Assembly (NCBI RefSeq): GCF_000427295.1
Contig: NZ_ATNM01000049.1
Coordinates: 1-64,000, forward strand
Direction: 5' to 3'
Origin: Cyclobacterium qasimii M12-11B
Lineage (GTDB): Bacteria > Bacteroidota > Bacteroidia > Cytophagales > Cyclobacteriaceae
Length of the DNA: 64,000 nucleotides
Each line of letters starts with the position of its first letter. The stretch's first letter is position 1. The notes under the pieces are model-generated. The model was given only the letters and a program-made list of their open reading frames with translations. It was not told the DNA's origin and did not search any database. The translations under genes were made by a program, and so were the position numbers. Below are positions 1 to 9,164 of the stretch, one piece after another.

Positions 1-2
1 TT

Positions 3-173
3 TTAGATATTGCTAAGCTTTTACCATATCTATTATCACCTGTTAGCTTTTTAGTGAATTACAAGGAATATGAATTTCATAACGTTATTTATTTGTTTGA
101 TTTCTTATATAATATTGGTATTGGATTGATCATTTACCAGATGATTGCAGCTTTTAGAAAATTTAATAGGTAA
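3..173 (+). CDS. 3' end of a membrane protein gene (partial)
   Basis: The first 57 codons of the window are open in the third frame up to a TAA stop, so this is the tail of a gene that begins outside. The visible residues are hydrophobic and aromatic, with one clear membrane-type stretch near the end (FLYNIGIGLIIYQMI) followed by a short basic tail (AFRKFNR), as expected for the last transmembrane helix of an integral membrane protein. There is too little sequence to name a family. No terminator hairpin is obvious downstream. Confidence 0.5.
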   Translation, partial: LDIAKLLPYLLSPVSFLVNYKEYEFHNVIYLFDFLYNIGIGLIIYQMIAAFRKFNR

Positions 174-330
174 TTCTCGATTCATTCTCCTATTCCTCCT
201 TGATAAAACTAAAACTATTAATTAGTACCTAACCTATCTCTTAGCCTACTTAAACTCAGAATCAAAATCTTAAACTGAAATTTTAGTCCTGAAAATTTGA
301 TTATTTAAAATTTTAGGTCAAATTGGATCT

Positions 331-1474
331 ATGAAAATATTCACCCATTTATTAATGGGCATACTTCTATTGTCCTCCTGTAAGCAATCTTCAACATCAT
401 CAAGTGGGGTTGATGGCTTGGACATTGCTGTTGATACGGTTATGATAACTACTGGCGATGATATTATTAACCTGAAATGGGGAATTTATCAGTCAGGTAT
501 TAGCCATGATAAAAAATACCTGTTCATTTCCGGTGGCACAAGTCCCTATTTGGAAAGGATAAATCTGGAAACATTGGCCTTTGAAGAAAAGATGATATTT
601 GATGTGGAAGGGCCTAATGGATTTGGTGATTACGTGTATGCGGTAAGCTCAGATGTGAATAACAATTTGATATTGACAAGCCATTATTCCACAAGCATTT
701 TCAATTTTGATAAACAAAAACTGAAAAAGTACCTAATGATTGGGCGTAATTTTGAAGGAGAACAATTAATAAAAAGAGAACAATTTACCTTCAAAAGACT
801 ATAAAACAACGTTTGGCTTGGTTCAGAATCATGATACCGGAGAAATATTTTTTGCTATTGTAAATGAAGAAACAGATGTTTTAAGGAAAGTAAAACTAAA
901 TGGATTTGAGAAGGCAGAAGGTTTTACAGTAAGACATCAGCAAGGAAGAGGTGCATCAATTTCTCCCCAGAATACAGAAATTGTGCAATTGGGAAATAAA
1001 CTCGTCATCACAAATCCCGTATTCAGCAAAATAGCAGTATATGATTTGATTGAGCAAAACTTAAAATATTATCCCTGTCTACCAACATTAACGGCCTCAG
1101 AAAAAATCGGCACTTATATCAAAGATGTCAATTCATGGGAAGAATTCACGATTCGGGAAATAGAGATAGGGAAAGAAGTCACATTTTTACCTTTAATGAC
1201 AGAGGCCACTACTGACAAGTATGTCAGAATTTCTACCATAGGCCTACCAAAATTAAATGACAAAGGCCTACCTGAAATGAATGACCACAAAGTATTTATC
1301 AGTATTCTTAATGATTCCTTTGAAGTAATCAAAGAAACTGAGGTTCCAGATGGCATTGGGAAGCTTTTTTCTAATCTCATACCGCAAAAGCCATTTTTAA
1401 AGGATGGCAAGATTTGGCTCTATTTAAATATAAATGATGAATTGGCTTTTGTCCGCCTGGATCTGGGTTTATAA
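331..1474 (+). pseudogene. DUF4221-like lipoprotein, frameshifted
   Basis: The start reads as a lipoprotein signal (MKIFTHLLMGILLLSSCKQSS, lipobox LLSSC). The first frame runs to a stop at 802-804 and the same protein continues in the next frame from about 773 to 1474. Dropping one A from the A5 run at 771-775 joins the halves into about 380 residues, the usual size of the Bacteroidota DUF4221/beta-propeller lipoproteins. The opening (DTVMITTGDDIINLKW, then SHDKKYLFISGG) fits that family as I remember it. The product would sit on the outer membrane or periplasmic face; no function is known. It could be a true pseudogene, a slippage-controlled gene or a sequencing error. The family call is moderate; the frameshift is seen directly. 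Confidence 0.6.
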
Positions 1475-1494
1475 TAGTATAAAAGAAGTTTCTA

Positions 1495-1648
1495 ATGAAC
1501 GGATTAATTTCGGTGCTTCTCCCTAGGTTTATCCGCACAGGAATTACAAAAGAATACTGTCCGATTAAATGACCAAGGAATGGTTGATTTTAATGGGTCT
1601 TCAATTTATATCAGACAATGTTCAATATTTCAGGCATTTATGTTCTAA
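1495..1648 (+). pseudogene. Remnant of a secreted protein's N-terminus
   Basis: An ATG at 1495 starts a short signal-like stretch (MNGLISVLLP) and, after a change of frame near 1525, the text continues as LGLSAQELQKNTVRLND to a stop at 1646-1648. The join looks like a signal peptide with an Ala-Gln type cleavage site followed by about 40 mature residues. Nothing recognisable follows, so this would be a frameshifted, truncated fragment. It could also be chance reading frames. Confidence 0.25.
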
Positions 1649-1692
1649 GCGTTTGTGTAGTAATTCATTTTAAACAACTTATAAAGGATTAA

Positions 1693-1749
1693 GACTTTAA
1701 AGAAAGTTAAGAATAGAAATGGTGTAGAGAATTCTACATATAGTTGGGG
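1693..1749. repeat. 57-bp hairpin repeat, copy 1
   Basis: The block starting GACTTTAAAGAAAGTTAAGA and ending in a GGTGTAGA-GAAT-TCTACA dyad plus a GTTGGGG tail recurs at 3011-3066 and 6403-6459. In the other two copies the dyad is the longer GGGTGTAGA/TCTACACCC, so this copy has lost outer pairs. It lies alone, downstream of the toxin gene on the opposite strand, without the rest of the ~440 bp unit. Confidence 0.65.
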
Positions 1750-1807
1750 GTGTGATTAGACCAACTTATTTGCCGAAAACTGGTCTAAGGGTAGTCTTGC
1801 TCGGTGG

Positions 1808-2116
1808 CTATTTATTCCTTTTCGGTTTCTTGGTAGGTTTCTGATAGTTGCTAAAAATATCCGTGACAATAACGATTTCACTATCAACCTTGTAGATGAT
1901 TTTGTAATGATATTCCTGCAAATATCGGTGCCCTTTCCCAAGAGATATCAGGTCATCTTCTACTCTCCCTCTATCCGGATAGTTATCAAGCGTTTCTGCT
2001 CTGTCAATTATTTTATTTACAATCTCAGTCGCTTTTTCGGGACTGGCTTCTTCTGAATAATGATCATAAATCTCTTTCAAGCATATTTTCGCCCACTCTG
2101 AAAATCTAACCTCCAT
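1808..2116 (-). CDS. ParE/RelE-family toxin
   Basis: A 102-residue protein of the RelE/ParE superfamily: N-terminal VRFSEWAKICLKEIYDHY helix, central LDNYPDRGR loop typical of ParE, then the YKIIYKVDSEIVIVTDIF strands of the toxin sheet. ParE toxins poison DNA gyrase; RelE relatives cleave mRNA; the PDRGR loop favours ParE but the target is not proven. It lies 3 bases downstream of a small acidic protein on the same strand, the usual antitoxin-toxin order, so the pair should be co-transcribed and autoregulated. The basic tail KPTKKPKRNK is a little longer than usual. Confidence 0.8.
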   Translation of the reverse strand: MEVRFSEWAKICLKEIYDHYSEEASPEKATEIVNKIIDRAETLDNYPDRGRVEDDLISLGKGHRYLQEYHYKIIYKVDSEIVIVTDIFSNYQKPTKKPKRNK

Positions 2117-2119
2117 GGA

Positions 2120-2365
2120 CTACCAATTCTTTATTTCTTCCCTAACCTGTTTTGACGTTTTTACACGGCCTTCTCTAATGTCCCTTTCAGACCTTTCCGC
2201 CCTGGATATTAGTTCCTCTTTTGTGATAGCTGTGCCATCGGGCTTATATCCAACAGGTGAAGCTATTTGGTCTGCTTTAATCAGCCCATGAATAAGTTTT
2301 AACACACGATCATCTGCATGTTGAAGGTATTCACTTATTTCTTCTCGTATTTTAACTGTGTCCAT
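2120..2365 (-). CDS. Antitoxin partner of the ParE-type toxin
   Basis: An 81-residue charged protein directly upstream of the toxin gene with a 3-base gap. The N-terminal part (IREEISEYLQHADDRVLKLIHGLIKAD) is helical, and the C-terminal part (ITKEELISRAERSERDIREGRVKTSKQVREEI) is the elongated charged segment that wraps the toxin in related Bacteroidota modules. I see no clear ribbon-helix-helix or Phd/YefM signature, so the DNA-binding fold is unassigned; the antitoxin role rests mainly on gene order and size. Confidence 0.7.
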   Translation of the reverse strand: MDTVKIREEISEYLQHADDRVLKLIHGLIKADQIASPVGYKPDGTAITKEELISRAERSERDIREGRVKTSKQVREEIKNW

Positions 2366-2627
2366 TGTTTTTTCTTTTCGTTACCTAAAGTTAACGATTC
2401 CATATTACAATTTGATTTGTTCCAATGGATGATATTTCAGTATTTGGCTTTTCTTGGGCGGTAAACATCAAAGTTCCACCCGATGTATTTCGTGATGCCC
2501 CCTAGGTGTAGTTTATGCCTTCGTCAGCTGGATGTAGTTTTCCATCCCTAAAACCCGGCCCAAGCCTAAAACAGTCTTAAGGACTGTGTATTTACGGCTT
2601 GTCCTACCCTTCTATTATTTTCAATTT

Positions 2628-3066
2628 GCAATTGGAAATGGACGGAATTACCAATGATCCACGGCTATTAAACCTTCTAATCCAGTATAATTTCATCTGT
2701 TTATAATTGTTTTTTAATGGTCAGAACTTGCCCCGGTTTGTCGGGGTGGAATCTCGCCACGATAATCATTCCTTTGCAAGACGATTTCGTCATGCTCGAT
2801 TTCCTGATCTCTTATTTGGTAAGCCTCTCCCATAACTAAAAATAACCCATCCTTGAATGAATTGCAAATGAATGCTGGCCGAGTAACCGAATAAGGTGTC
2901 GTTGATTTGGATGGGGTCTCCAATTTCAGTACAATATTCAAAATTTTGTCCATTTATTTACATAAAAGGGGGCTTTCAGAAGCCATTGCAAATGGCTTCT
3001 GAAAGATTTCGACTTTAAAGAAAGTTAAGAATAAACGGGTGTAGAGAATTCTACACCCAGCCGGGG
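2628..3066. repeat. ~440-bp hairpin-rich repeat, copy A
   Basis: This stretch is repeated at 6012-6459 with only scattered differences; the two copies flank topB as direct repeats. It holds several dyads: CCCCG/CGGGG around 2731-2746, a 14-bp perfect stem with a 3-base loop at 2974-3004 (TTTCAGAAGCCATT and its complement), and GGGTGTAGA/TCTACACCC near 3036-3058. A 79-codon frame on the minus strand (2714-2953, MDKILNIVLKLETP...) spans it but is broken in copy B, so I do not call it a gene. It could be a mobile miniature element, a structured RNA locus or a recombination substrate. Confidence 0.7.
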
Positions 3067-3515
3067 TATTTAATCGTTGGAATCCACAGAAGAGGTGCAA
3101 AGAAAAGTTCTAAGAAATTTGGACAAAGACACGGAGTAAATTTTACTCAAAAGAAAATAGATTAAATATTGGAGTGGATGAAGAAGTAAACTATGCCCAA
3201 TATCTAAGTATTGGTTTTGCCGATACCGAGAAATCGGCACAGGTAGGCAAGAAATGAATACAGTATTGACAGCCAGTCCCGATAAATATCGGGAAACCCG
3301 GTACTCCTTATGGGGAATCCGATATTTGGGAAGGGTTTATTTTAAGAAGAGTTTGGGAGAATTATGGATATTTGGCTGTGTTTGCAGTCTTTGTTAATTC
3401 CATAACCATTTGCTTATGGTTTTCTTTGGGTGTTTTAAGCTTTGCTTTTGGTTCTTAGGCATAGGATAGATATTCCGCCTAGGCAGCAGTTTTTTTTCGA
3501 TACTATTTCAACAGT
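3067..3515. other. Gene-poor stretch with gene debris and small palindromes
   Basis: No intact gene. Two short dyads are visible (GCCGAT/ATCGGC near 3217-3237; TCCCGAT/ATCGGGA near 3273-3290). A plus-strand frame ending at about 3458 reads GESDIWEGFILRRVWENYGY and then a membrane-like stretch, which looks like the C-terminal end of a vanished gene. No start codon or partner sequence is left. Confidence 0.35.
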
Positions 3516-5819
3516 TTAACCAACTACACTCTCCTTCAATAAAGATGTCACCAGCTCAACAGTCAATGGTTTATTGTTCGCTTTTTCCCGGAGGGTATCA
3601 AAAGAGTATCTAAAGTCACACCCTTCTTTATAGGCGCTGCATCCATAGGCTGTTTTTCCTCTTATTATGGTTCCTTTATTGCAAAGAGGGCATGAAATGA
3701 CAGGAGGAGTTTTCTTAGAAGCCGCCGAGTTGGCTACTTTCTTTTCTATCAAAACGAGTTGAAATTTCTCATTGAAACGTATCAATCCTTCTTTATCTCC
3801 AGTCGCCGTTTTAAATCCCTTTAAATTGACAGTAGATCCTTTCTGAAGTAACCTCAAATATTGATTCTCTGATATAGTTTTTCCTTCGAAAGAAAAAGCG
3901 AGTAAAAAGTCACATCCCTTTTTATAAGCGCTGCATCCGTAACTCGAATTTCCTTTTAGCAACGACCCATTCTTGCATTTTGGACAGGACTGTCCCACAA
4001 GTGCAGTTGCTGATTTTTCTTTCTCAGGAAGCTTGTTTTCAGTGGTATGTGCTATTTTAGTATGACTTTGTTCCCGTATAACTTCATAGACCAATTGCGC
4101 CACCATTTTTTTCATGTTCATCACAAAAGAACCCGCATGAAATTTCCCTTTTTCTATTTCTTTCAATTGCTTCTCCCACTGTCCTGTAAGTTCTGCAGAG
4201 GTCAGCAAGTTATTCTTAATAATATCGATCAATTGCACTCCAGTTTCGGTGGGCAAAATTTGCTTCTTATTACGTTCAATGTATTGTCGCCTGAAAAGTG
4301 TTTCAATGATATTTGCCCGAGTAGAAGGGCGACCTATGCCATTCTCTTTCATTAAGTCTCGCATCTCTTCATCGTCCACTTGTTTACCGGCGGTCTCCAT
4401 GCCTCTTAGCAAAGTTGCTTCTGTATACTGTTTTGGAGCTTTGGTTTCTTTCTCTAGGAAAGAAGGTTCATGTGGCCCTTTTTCCCCTTTTTTAAAAAGC
4501 GGGAGCTCGTCTTTCTCCTTTTTTTCTTTGCCATCTGCAGTATCAAAAACAACCCTCCAGCCTTTTTCTAAAATCACCTTTCCTCTTGCTTTAAACGGGA
4601 CCGTGCCCACTTTCCCTAATACGGTGGTATTGTCCACTGTACAGTCGTCATAAAACACTGCGATGAAACGCTTGGTAATGATATCATAGACTTTTAGCTG
4701 ATTGTCGTGTAAACTATCCTGCATGCCTGTAGGAATCATGGCATGGTGATCGGTTACTTTTTTGTCATTAAAAACCTTAGTAGACTTTTTTAATTTCTTA
4801 CCCAAAATGGGTTGAGTCAACGACCTATATTTCGTTAGCTTCTCTAATATTCCTGGTGCTTTGGGGTAAATATCGTTCGGTAGAAAAGTGGTGTCAACTC
4901 TTGGGTAGGTGATTAATTTTTGTTCGTATAGTTTCTGTGCGATTTTGAGCGTTTCATCGGCAGAAAGGCCAAACTTATTATTACAATGCACCTGTAATCC
5001 TGTTAAGTCAAAAAGCTTAGGTGCATATTCCTTTCCTTTTTTCTTAGCAACTGAGACGACTTCAAAGTCATTTTCTTTGACCTGGTTGGCAAAAGTCTCC
5101 CCGTCTTCTTTCTTTAAAAATTTCCCTTCCTCACAGTTAAATACAGTCTCTCTATACAGGGTTTGTAGTTCCCAGTAGGGTTGTGGCTGAAAATTTTGAA
5201 TTTCTTTAAACCGATTAACGATCATGGCCAGTGTAGGCGTTTGAACTCTGCCAATGGACAGCACTTGTTTGTACCCACCATGTTTAACCGTATATAACCG
5301 GGTGGCATTCATTCCTAACAACCAATCTCCGATTGCTCGGGAATAACCAGCATAATACAAATTATCGTATTTCGCTGAGGGTTGCAATTTGTCGAAGCCT
5401 TCTTTGATGGCCTCTGTGGTCAAAGATGAAATCCATAAGCGTTTGACTTCCCCTTTATACCCCGCTTGTTCAATTACCCATCGTTGAATCAACTCTCCTT
5501 CTTGGCCAGCATCACCACAGTTGATCACCAGTGTAGCTGTATCAAATAGCTTTTTCACAATGTCAAATTGCTTCTTGACTCCCGGATTATTAACAATTTT
5601 AGTTTTGAATTTTTCAGGAAGCATCGGAAGGTGACTGAGACTCCAACTCTTCCAATGAGGTTCGTAATCGTTCGGCTCTAATAAGGTGCAAAAGTGTCCA
5701 AAAGTATAGGTAACGATATATCCGTTGCCTTCATAGTACCCCTCATGCCTATGATTAGCTCCTAGAACAGCCGCTATTTCACGGGCGACACTTGGCTTTT
5801 CTGCAATACAAACTTTCAT
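3516..5819 (-). CDS. topB: DNA topoisomerase III
   Basis: A type IA topoisomerase of 767 residues when started at the ATG at 5819 (MKVCIAEKPS), which matches the family start; a TTG three codons upstream is the longer alternative. It relaxes and decatenates DNA by single-strand passage. Visible parts: Toprim domain with the AEKPS glutamate near residue 7 and GDAGQEGE at 102-109, the RVQTPTLAMIV motif near 191, active-site tyrosine about 305 in KLITYPRVDT, and two C-terminal C4-type zinc motifs (CPKCKNG...GCSAYKKGCDF and CPLCNKG...GCSAYKEGCDF). The Toprim motif is DAGQEGE rather than the usual DxDREGE; I recall this form from Bacteroidota topB genes. Its position between repeats and beside a toxin-antitoxin pair suggests a mobile-element copy. 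Confidence 0.93.
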   Translation of the reverse strand: MKVCIAEKPSVAREIAAVLGANHRHEGYYEGNGYIVTYTFGHFCTLLEPNDYEPHWKSWSLSHLPMLPEKFKTKIVNNPGVKKQFDIVKKLFDTATLVINCGDAGQEGELIQRWVIEQAGYKGEVKRLWISSLTTEAIKEGFDKLQPSAKYDNLYYAGYSRAIGDWLLGMNATRLYTVKHGGYKQVLSIGRVQTPTLAMIVNRFKEIQNFQPQPYWELQTLYRETVFNCEEGKFLKKEDGETFANQVKENDFEVVSVAKKKGKEYAPKLFDLTGLQVHCNNKFGLSADETLKIAQKLYEQKLITYPRVDTTFLPNDIYPKAPGILEKLTKYRSLTQPILGKKLKKSTKVFNDKKVTDHHAMIPTGMQDSLHDNQLKVYDIITKRFIAVFYDDCTVDNTTVLGKVGTVPFKARGKVILEKGWRVVFDTADGKEKKEKDELPLFKKGEKGPHEPSFLEKETKAPKQYTEATLLRGMETAGKQVDDEEMRDLMKENGIGRPSTRANIIETLFRRQYIERNKKQILPTETGVQLIDIIKNNLLTSAELTGQWEKQLKEIEKGKFHAGSFVMNMKKMVAQLVYEVIREQSHTKIAHTTENKLPEKEKSATALVGQSCPKCKNGSLLKGNSSYGCSAYKKGCDFLLAFSFEGKTISENQYLRLLQKGSTVNLKGFKTATGDKEGLIRFNEKFQLVLIEKKVANSAASKKTPPVISCPLCNKGTIIRGKTAYGCSAYKEGCDFRYSFDTLREKANNKPLTVELVTSLLKESVVG

Positions 5820-6011
5820 CTGAAACAAAAATAGATAAAATAGCCTAAGCTCAACGGAGTGCAGGCGCTTTTAGGTTGTTCAAAATGAAGTAACCCCTGT
5901 GGATCAACCTGATAAAAATTACTTATCCGAAGTTTAGTTATTTCTGGATATCTGAAATTTGAAGGGATCCAAGGAAAGGAATATTTCTTTGGTTTTCTAT
6001 CCCAGCGAGCT

Positions 6012-6459
6012 GCAATTGGGAAATGGACGGAATTACCAATGATCCACGGCCATCAAACCTTCTAATCCAGCATAATTTCATCTGTTTACAATAGTTTTTT
6101 AATTGTCAGAACTTGCCCCGGTTTATCGGGGTGGAATCTCGCATGGCTGATGATCGTCTAATCGCGTGACAATTGGGTCATGCTCGATTTCCTGATCTCT
6201 TATTTGATAAGCCTCTCCCATAACTAAAAATAACCCATCCTTGAATGAATTGCAAATGAATGCTGCTCGAGTAACCGACTAAAGTGTCGTTGATTTAGAT
6301 GGGGTTTCAAATTTCAGTTAAACAGTATTCAAAATTTTGTCCATTTGTTTACATAAAGGGGGGATTTCAGAAGCCATTGCAAATGGCATATAAAAAAATT
6401 TCGACTTCAAAGTAGGTTAAGAATAAAAGGGTGTAGAGGATTCTACACCCAGTTGGGGG
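6012..6459. repeat. ~440-bp hairpin-rich repeat, copy B
   Basis: Second copy of the 2628-3066 unit in the same orientation, on the other side of topB. It keeps the CCCCG/CGGGG dyad (6116-6131) and the GGGTGTAGA/TCTACACCC end dyad (about 6429-6450). It differs by small substitutions, a rewritten patch near 6150-6180, a disrupted right arm of the AGAAGCCATT stem, and a stop in the frame that is open in copy A. No gene is seen in the 5820-6703 interval that contains it. Confidence 0.7.
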
Positions 6460-6703
6460 AAAAGAAAGTCCCACGTAGGCCTAATTTGCAATTACATCTT
6501 TTATCAACCAATAAGGATAGGTAAAAACCTCAATTTAAAAAATCTTATAAAATTCGTCCATGAATTTAATTTTTATTAAATTCATAGTTCATGATAAAAT
6601 ATAGATTTAGAAGTGGGATTCAGGCTAAGTAGGTGAAGATTAGCTGATGCAATTGAGGAAGAAAAAATCTATTAACCCTTTATAAAATTAAACTCGAATC
6701 CAA

Positions 6704-7836
6704 ATGATCAAAGTACGTAATATCCTTATTTTACTTTTGGTGTCGGTCTATGCATGTACTGATGGAACCAAAACCTCCAACAGTAGTGCTGATTCCAATG
6801 AATGGAAACTTGTAATTTTGGACTCTATTCAGGTAGACTATTTAACTGAGGTAAGAGAAGGAATTTTTTCTAATGGAATAGGGCTTATTAAAACTTCGTC
6901 AAACAATGGTTTGATTAAGTTTGACTCATTAGGTACTATTTTGGTGAATAAAGAATTCCCGCAAGAAGGTCCCGAATCTGTTATGTTTTTAGAAACTTTG
7001 ATTGAACATAAGGGAGAATATTTTGGGACAACTTCATTTAGTGACATGTATCATTTCGATGCCAATCTTAACATAAAGGAACGTTTGAAAATGCCTTTTA
7101 TGGGTGAAGCCAGAGGAGGTGCCTATAACCGAAGAAATATTGCTGTCTGGAATGAGAAAATACTGCTTTGGTATCCGGGGCGAAACGGTATCAGCCCATA
7201 CATTGACCACTTTTATAGAGACTACCCTTTTTTGGAACTCTATGACCTTAAAACAAAAACTTCAAAACCGGTAGTAAGAACCCCCAAGACATCACAATAT
7301 AGTAGTGATGATTTTTTTGATCGGCCTGACATTAATTTCATTATAGAAAATGACAGTTTGTACCTTACCTTTTCCAATGAACCCCTCATACATGTGTATG
7401 CCATGGGGGATAGTATCCTTTGGAAAAGGAGTATTCCTATGAACCCAAGCGATTTTAAATTGATTCCAGGACAGAAAACACCTGTTACCTATCAAGAAAA
7501 ATTAAAATGTATGAAGCTGGAATTAGGGGCATTTATTCTGATCAAGAGCATGTCATAGTTAGCTATCATGGTGGAATTGATGGAGATACTTTTGTGAATA
7601 ATGACCTCATGGAAAGAGAGAATTCCCCTCGCTATCCTGAATTTCTTAAAAATTATCTTAAGATCTACAGACATGGACAGGGCTGGTCCAATGAATTGAT
7701 TATCCCTTCAAAAATCAAAATAATTCTAAATATCGAGTCCGCAGATAAACCCTTCTATGCGCTCAGAAATGATGACTTTATAGGAGAGGAACAAGATTAC
7801 CTTACTTTTTATAAACTTGAGCTGATGAGAAAATGA
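6704..7836 (+). pseudogene. DUF4221-like lipoprotein, frameshifted
   Basis: A lipoprotein start (MIKVRNILILLLVSVYACTDG) leads into 284 codons ending at 7558; the remaining C-terminal ~110 residues are in another frame from 7507. Comparison with the intact neighbour at 7833 shows the break: adding one A to the A4 run at 7504-7507 restores EKLKMYEAGIRGIYSDQEHV, aligned with the neighbour's IDYFKMHDGRIKQLFMSD. The restored protein is about 377 residues, the neighbour's size. It overlaps the next gene by 4 bases (ATGA), so the two form a tandem, probably co-transcribed. Function unknown; outer-membrane or periplasmic lipoprotein is inferred. Confidence 0.65.
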
Positions 7837-8966
7837 AATTTAAGTATTTAGCAATAGTTATTCTCTCTATCTCACAAATTGCATGTTCTGAAAAGAAGGT
7901 GTTAGATTTAGAGACTTTTTCCAACGAATGGGAACTCATAATCTTGGACTCTATTCAAGTAGACTATTTGGGGACTGTTGGTGGAGGAGATTTCAGAAAT
8001 GGGAAAGGTGTGTTTTATCATTTTAAAGAAAATAAACTGATTGAGTTTAACTCAAGTGGTAGGATCCTTAATGAGACTTCTTACCCAAAAGATGGGCCAC
8101 GAAAAGTTCAATATCCAACCCAACTAAAATACACAGAGGATGGAAGGCTTTTTGCAGCTAGTTTTATGGGCTGGCTGTATGAGTTAAATAAAGATTTATC
8201 CTTGAAGCAAGAAATAAAACTTTCATTTCTAAGCCAAGCAAACGACGGAGGGGGTTTTATTAGAAACTTAGCATTCTGGAACGATTCTTTAATCAGTTAT
8301 TATCCGGGAAGAAATGGGGTTAATCCTTATGGTCCACATTTCATCCGAGACCATTTTCTGTTAGAAAAAATTGACCCTAATACAGGAGGATCAGTGCCAT
8401 TAATTAAGATCCCAAGTACCTCAAGATATTCCTCAGACAAATATTTTGAAAGACCCATGGTCCAATTTGGAATATCGGGGAATAGACTTCACTTGGCTTT
8501 AAGCAATGAGCCATTGATTCATGCTTACGACTTAACAGATGGGGAAACCTACTTAAGTACTGTTGATTTTAAGCCTTCTAAATTTTTAGACAATGGAGAA
8601 CATCCAGAAAAAAATCAATATATAGACTATTTTAAAATGCATGATGGAAGGATCAAGCAACTTTTTATGTCAGATAAAGGAACAGTTGTTTTTTATGAGG
8701 AAGGTATTGAGCAAGATGTTTTTATCCAAAATGAATTACAACTTCGGAACAACTTCCCCAAACACAAAGAATTTCAAAACCAGGTGCTGAAAATCATATA
8801 CCAAGATTCTATTCTTTCCAATGAAATCATTGTCCCCTACAATATTGGTAGCATTTTAAATATTGAAAATTTAGATAAGCCCTTCTACGCCCTCAGAAAT
8901 GATGACTTTATAGAAGAGGAACAAGATTACCTTACGTTTTATAAACTTGAGCTGGTGAGAAAATAA
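7833..8966 (+). CDS. DUF4221-like lipoprotein, intact paralogue
   Basis: A 377-residue protein with a signal and lipobox-type cysteine (MKFKYLAIVILSISQIACSE). The body is a run of short beta-strand repeats (GGGDFRNGKGVFYHF, LIEFNSSGRIL, WLYELNKDLSL) consistent with a beta-propeller, and it parallels the frameshifted gene just upstream throughout (both contain DSIQVDYL and YPGRNG). The last ~30 residues (DKPFYALRNDDFIEEEQDYLTFYK) are almost identical to that neighbour at DNA level. The ATG overlaps the upstream stop. Likely an anchored, surface or periplasmic protein; no enzyme motif is seen. Confidence 0.75.
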   Translation: MKFKYLAIVILSISQIACSEKKVLDLETFSNEWELIILDSIQVDYLGTVGGGDFRNGKGVFYHFKENKLIEFNSSGRILNETSYPKDGPRKVQYPTQLKYTEDGRLFAASFMGWLYELNKDLSLKQEIKLSFLSQANDGGGFIRNLAFWNDSLISYYPGRNGVNPYGPHFIRDHFLLEKIDPNTGGSVPLIKIPSTSRYSSDKYFERPMVQFGISGNRLHLALSNEPLIHAYDLTDGETYLSTVDFKPSKFLDNGEHPEKNQYIDYFKMHDGRIKQLFMSDKGTVVFYEEGIEQDVFIQNELQLRNNFPKHKEFQNQVLKIIYQDSILSNEIIVPYNIGSILNIENLDKPFYALRNDDFIEEEQDYLTFYKLELVRK

Positions 8967-9030
8967 ATTTAGGCTTTTAAAAACAGTACCCATCAGCAAG
9001 GGCAAACTACCAACCCCCCTCTAAAAAAGA

Positions 9031-9069
9031 AAAACCCTAACCTATTGAAAGTCAATAAGCCAGGGTTTT
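9031..9069. terminator. Bidirectional terminator between lipoprotein gene and tRNA-Ser
   Basis: AAAACCCT and AGGGTTTT frame an inner CTATTGA/TCAATA stem. It is followed by a T-rich stretch on the minus strand, so it can end the tRNA-Ser transcript, and it lies 64 bases after the plus-strand lipoprotein gene. Confidence 0.65.
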
Positions 9070-9075
9070 GTTCAG

Positions 9076-9164
9076 TAGAGAGTGGGGGATTCGAACCCCC
9101 GGTACGCTTTAAGACGTACGACAGTTTAGCAAACTGCTGGTTTAAGCCACTCACCCAACTCTCT
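9076..9164 (-). tRNA. tRNA-Ser (GCT anticodon)
   Basis: Read on the minus strand, the acceptor arms AGAGAGT and ACTCTCT pair over 7 bp, the anticodon stem GCAGT/ACTGT closes the loop TTGCTAA with anticodon GCT (reads AGC/AGU), a long variable arm (GTACG...CGTAC) marks a class II tRNA, and the T arm is GGGGG-TTCGAAT-CCCCC. CCA is not encoded. About 89 nt. Confidence 0.93.

Noticed and set aside
2714-2953. 79-codon minus-strand frame inside repeat copy A
   Set aside because: The second copy of the repeat interrupts the frame early, so protein-level selection is not supported.
4047-5178. Three plus-strand frames opposite topB
   Set aside because: They are shadows of the topB coding sequence.
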